52,141 bases of DNA from Arcicella rosea. Its GTDB lineage: Bacteria; Bacteroidota; Bacteroidia; Cytophagales; Spirosomataceae. This document shows, piece after piece, positions 52,141-52,141 of this stretch. The translations under genes were made by a program, and so were the position numbers. The stretch lies in contig NZ_JACHKT010000037.1 in assembly GCF_014204325.1 (NCBI RefSeq), positions 1 through 52,141 on the forward strand, given 5' to 3'. The stretch's first letter is position 1; every line of letters starts with the position of its first letter. The notes under the pieces are model-generated. The model searched no databases. It was not told where the DNA came from and worked only from the letters and a program-made list of their open reading frames with translations.

Positions 52141-52141
52141 T

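Noticed and set aside
1-52141. CRISPR arrays, tRNA or rRNA genes
   Set aside because: No regularly spaced repeats with unique spacers and no cloverleaf or rRNA segments were seen when reading the gaps between genes on both strands.

Overview
This AT-rich 52-kb window reads as a chromosomal piece of a Bacteroidota bacterium, most likely Cytophagales (a Spirosomataceae/Cytophagaceae-like lineage; the genus is a guess). The support is a GldH gliding lipoprotein, a PorW/SprE type IX secretion lipoprotein, a RicT (PSP1) gene beside gldH, DUF4293 and fused SpmA-SpmB proteins, an ECF sigma/FecR/STN module, promoters of the Bacteroidetes type (TTTG, 20 bases, TAnnTTTG), and A-rich rather than Shine-Dalgarno leaders. 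No rRNA, tRNA, CRISPR array, prophage or replication origin was seen.

Layout. 0-8.6 kb: a peroxiredoxin and biotin synthase, a short LeuA-type synthase, a Tat-exported class V aminotransferase, a TolC/HlyD export pair without an inner-membrane pump, and a VanX-type dipeptidase. 8.7-16.4 kb: SpmA-SpmB fusion, then a surface-polysaccharide block (heparinase-like protein, GT4 glycosyltransferase, UDP-sugar dehydrogenase with a non-ATG start, sugar epimerase, polyprenyl-phosphate sugar-1-phosphate transferase). 16.5-21.5 kb: aspS, a CrtI/CrtD-type carotenoid desaturase, an unknown secreted protein, DUF4293. 21.5-24.4 kb: the one clearly accessory patch, with an orphan ATP-grasp gene, a broken IS4-family transposase and a decayed secreted-protein gene. 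24.4-35.5 kb: housekeeping genes (kdsD-like, recQ, purD, ricT, gldH, LON-domain protein, GT4, J-domain protein, DUF983, GNAT).

35.5-39.4 kb holds a two-gene periplasmic operon: a DUF1080/PA14 protein followed by a beta-propeller dehydrogenase with a C-terminal cytochrome c domain. 39.4-44.1 kb holds an envelope signalling set: ECF sigma factor, FecR anti-sigma factor, an STN-domain outer-membrane protein that is not an evident TonB-dependent receptor, and a TonB-C-like/TPR protein. 44.7-49.2 kb is the cell-elongation operon mrdA-rodA, followed 21 bases later by an unnamed protein with kinase-fold motifs. An AtpZ-like gene and porW/sprE, divergent from it, close the window.

The first 94 bases recur as a perfect inverted copy at the right end, carrying the last codons of the peroxiredoxin gene and its terminator. 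This is either an assembly fold-back or a real pair of inverted repeats around about 52 kb. The most promising leads for new biology are the STN outer-membrane signalling module, the kinase-like protein downstream of rodA, and the DUF1080/cytochrome operon.
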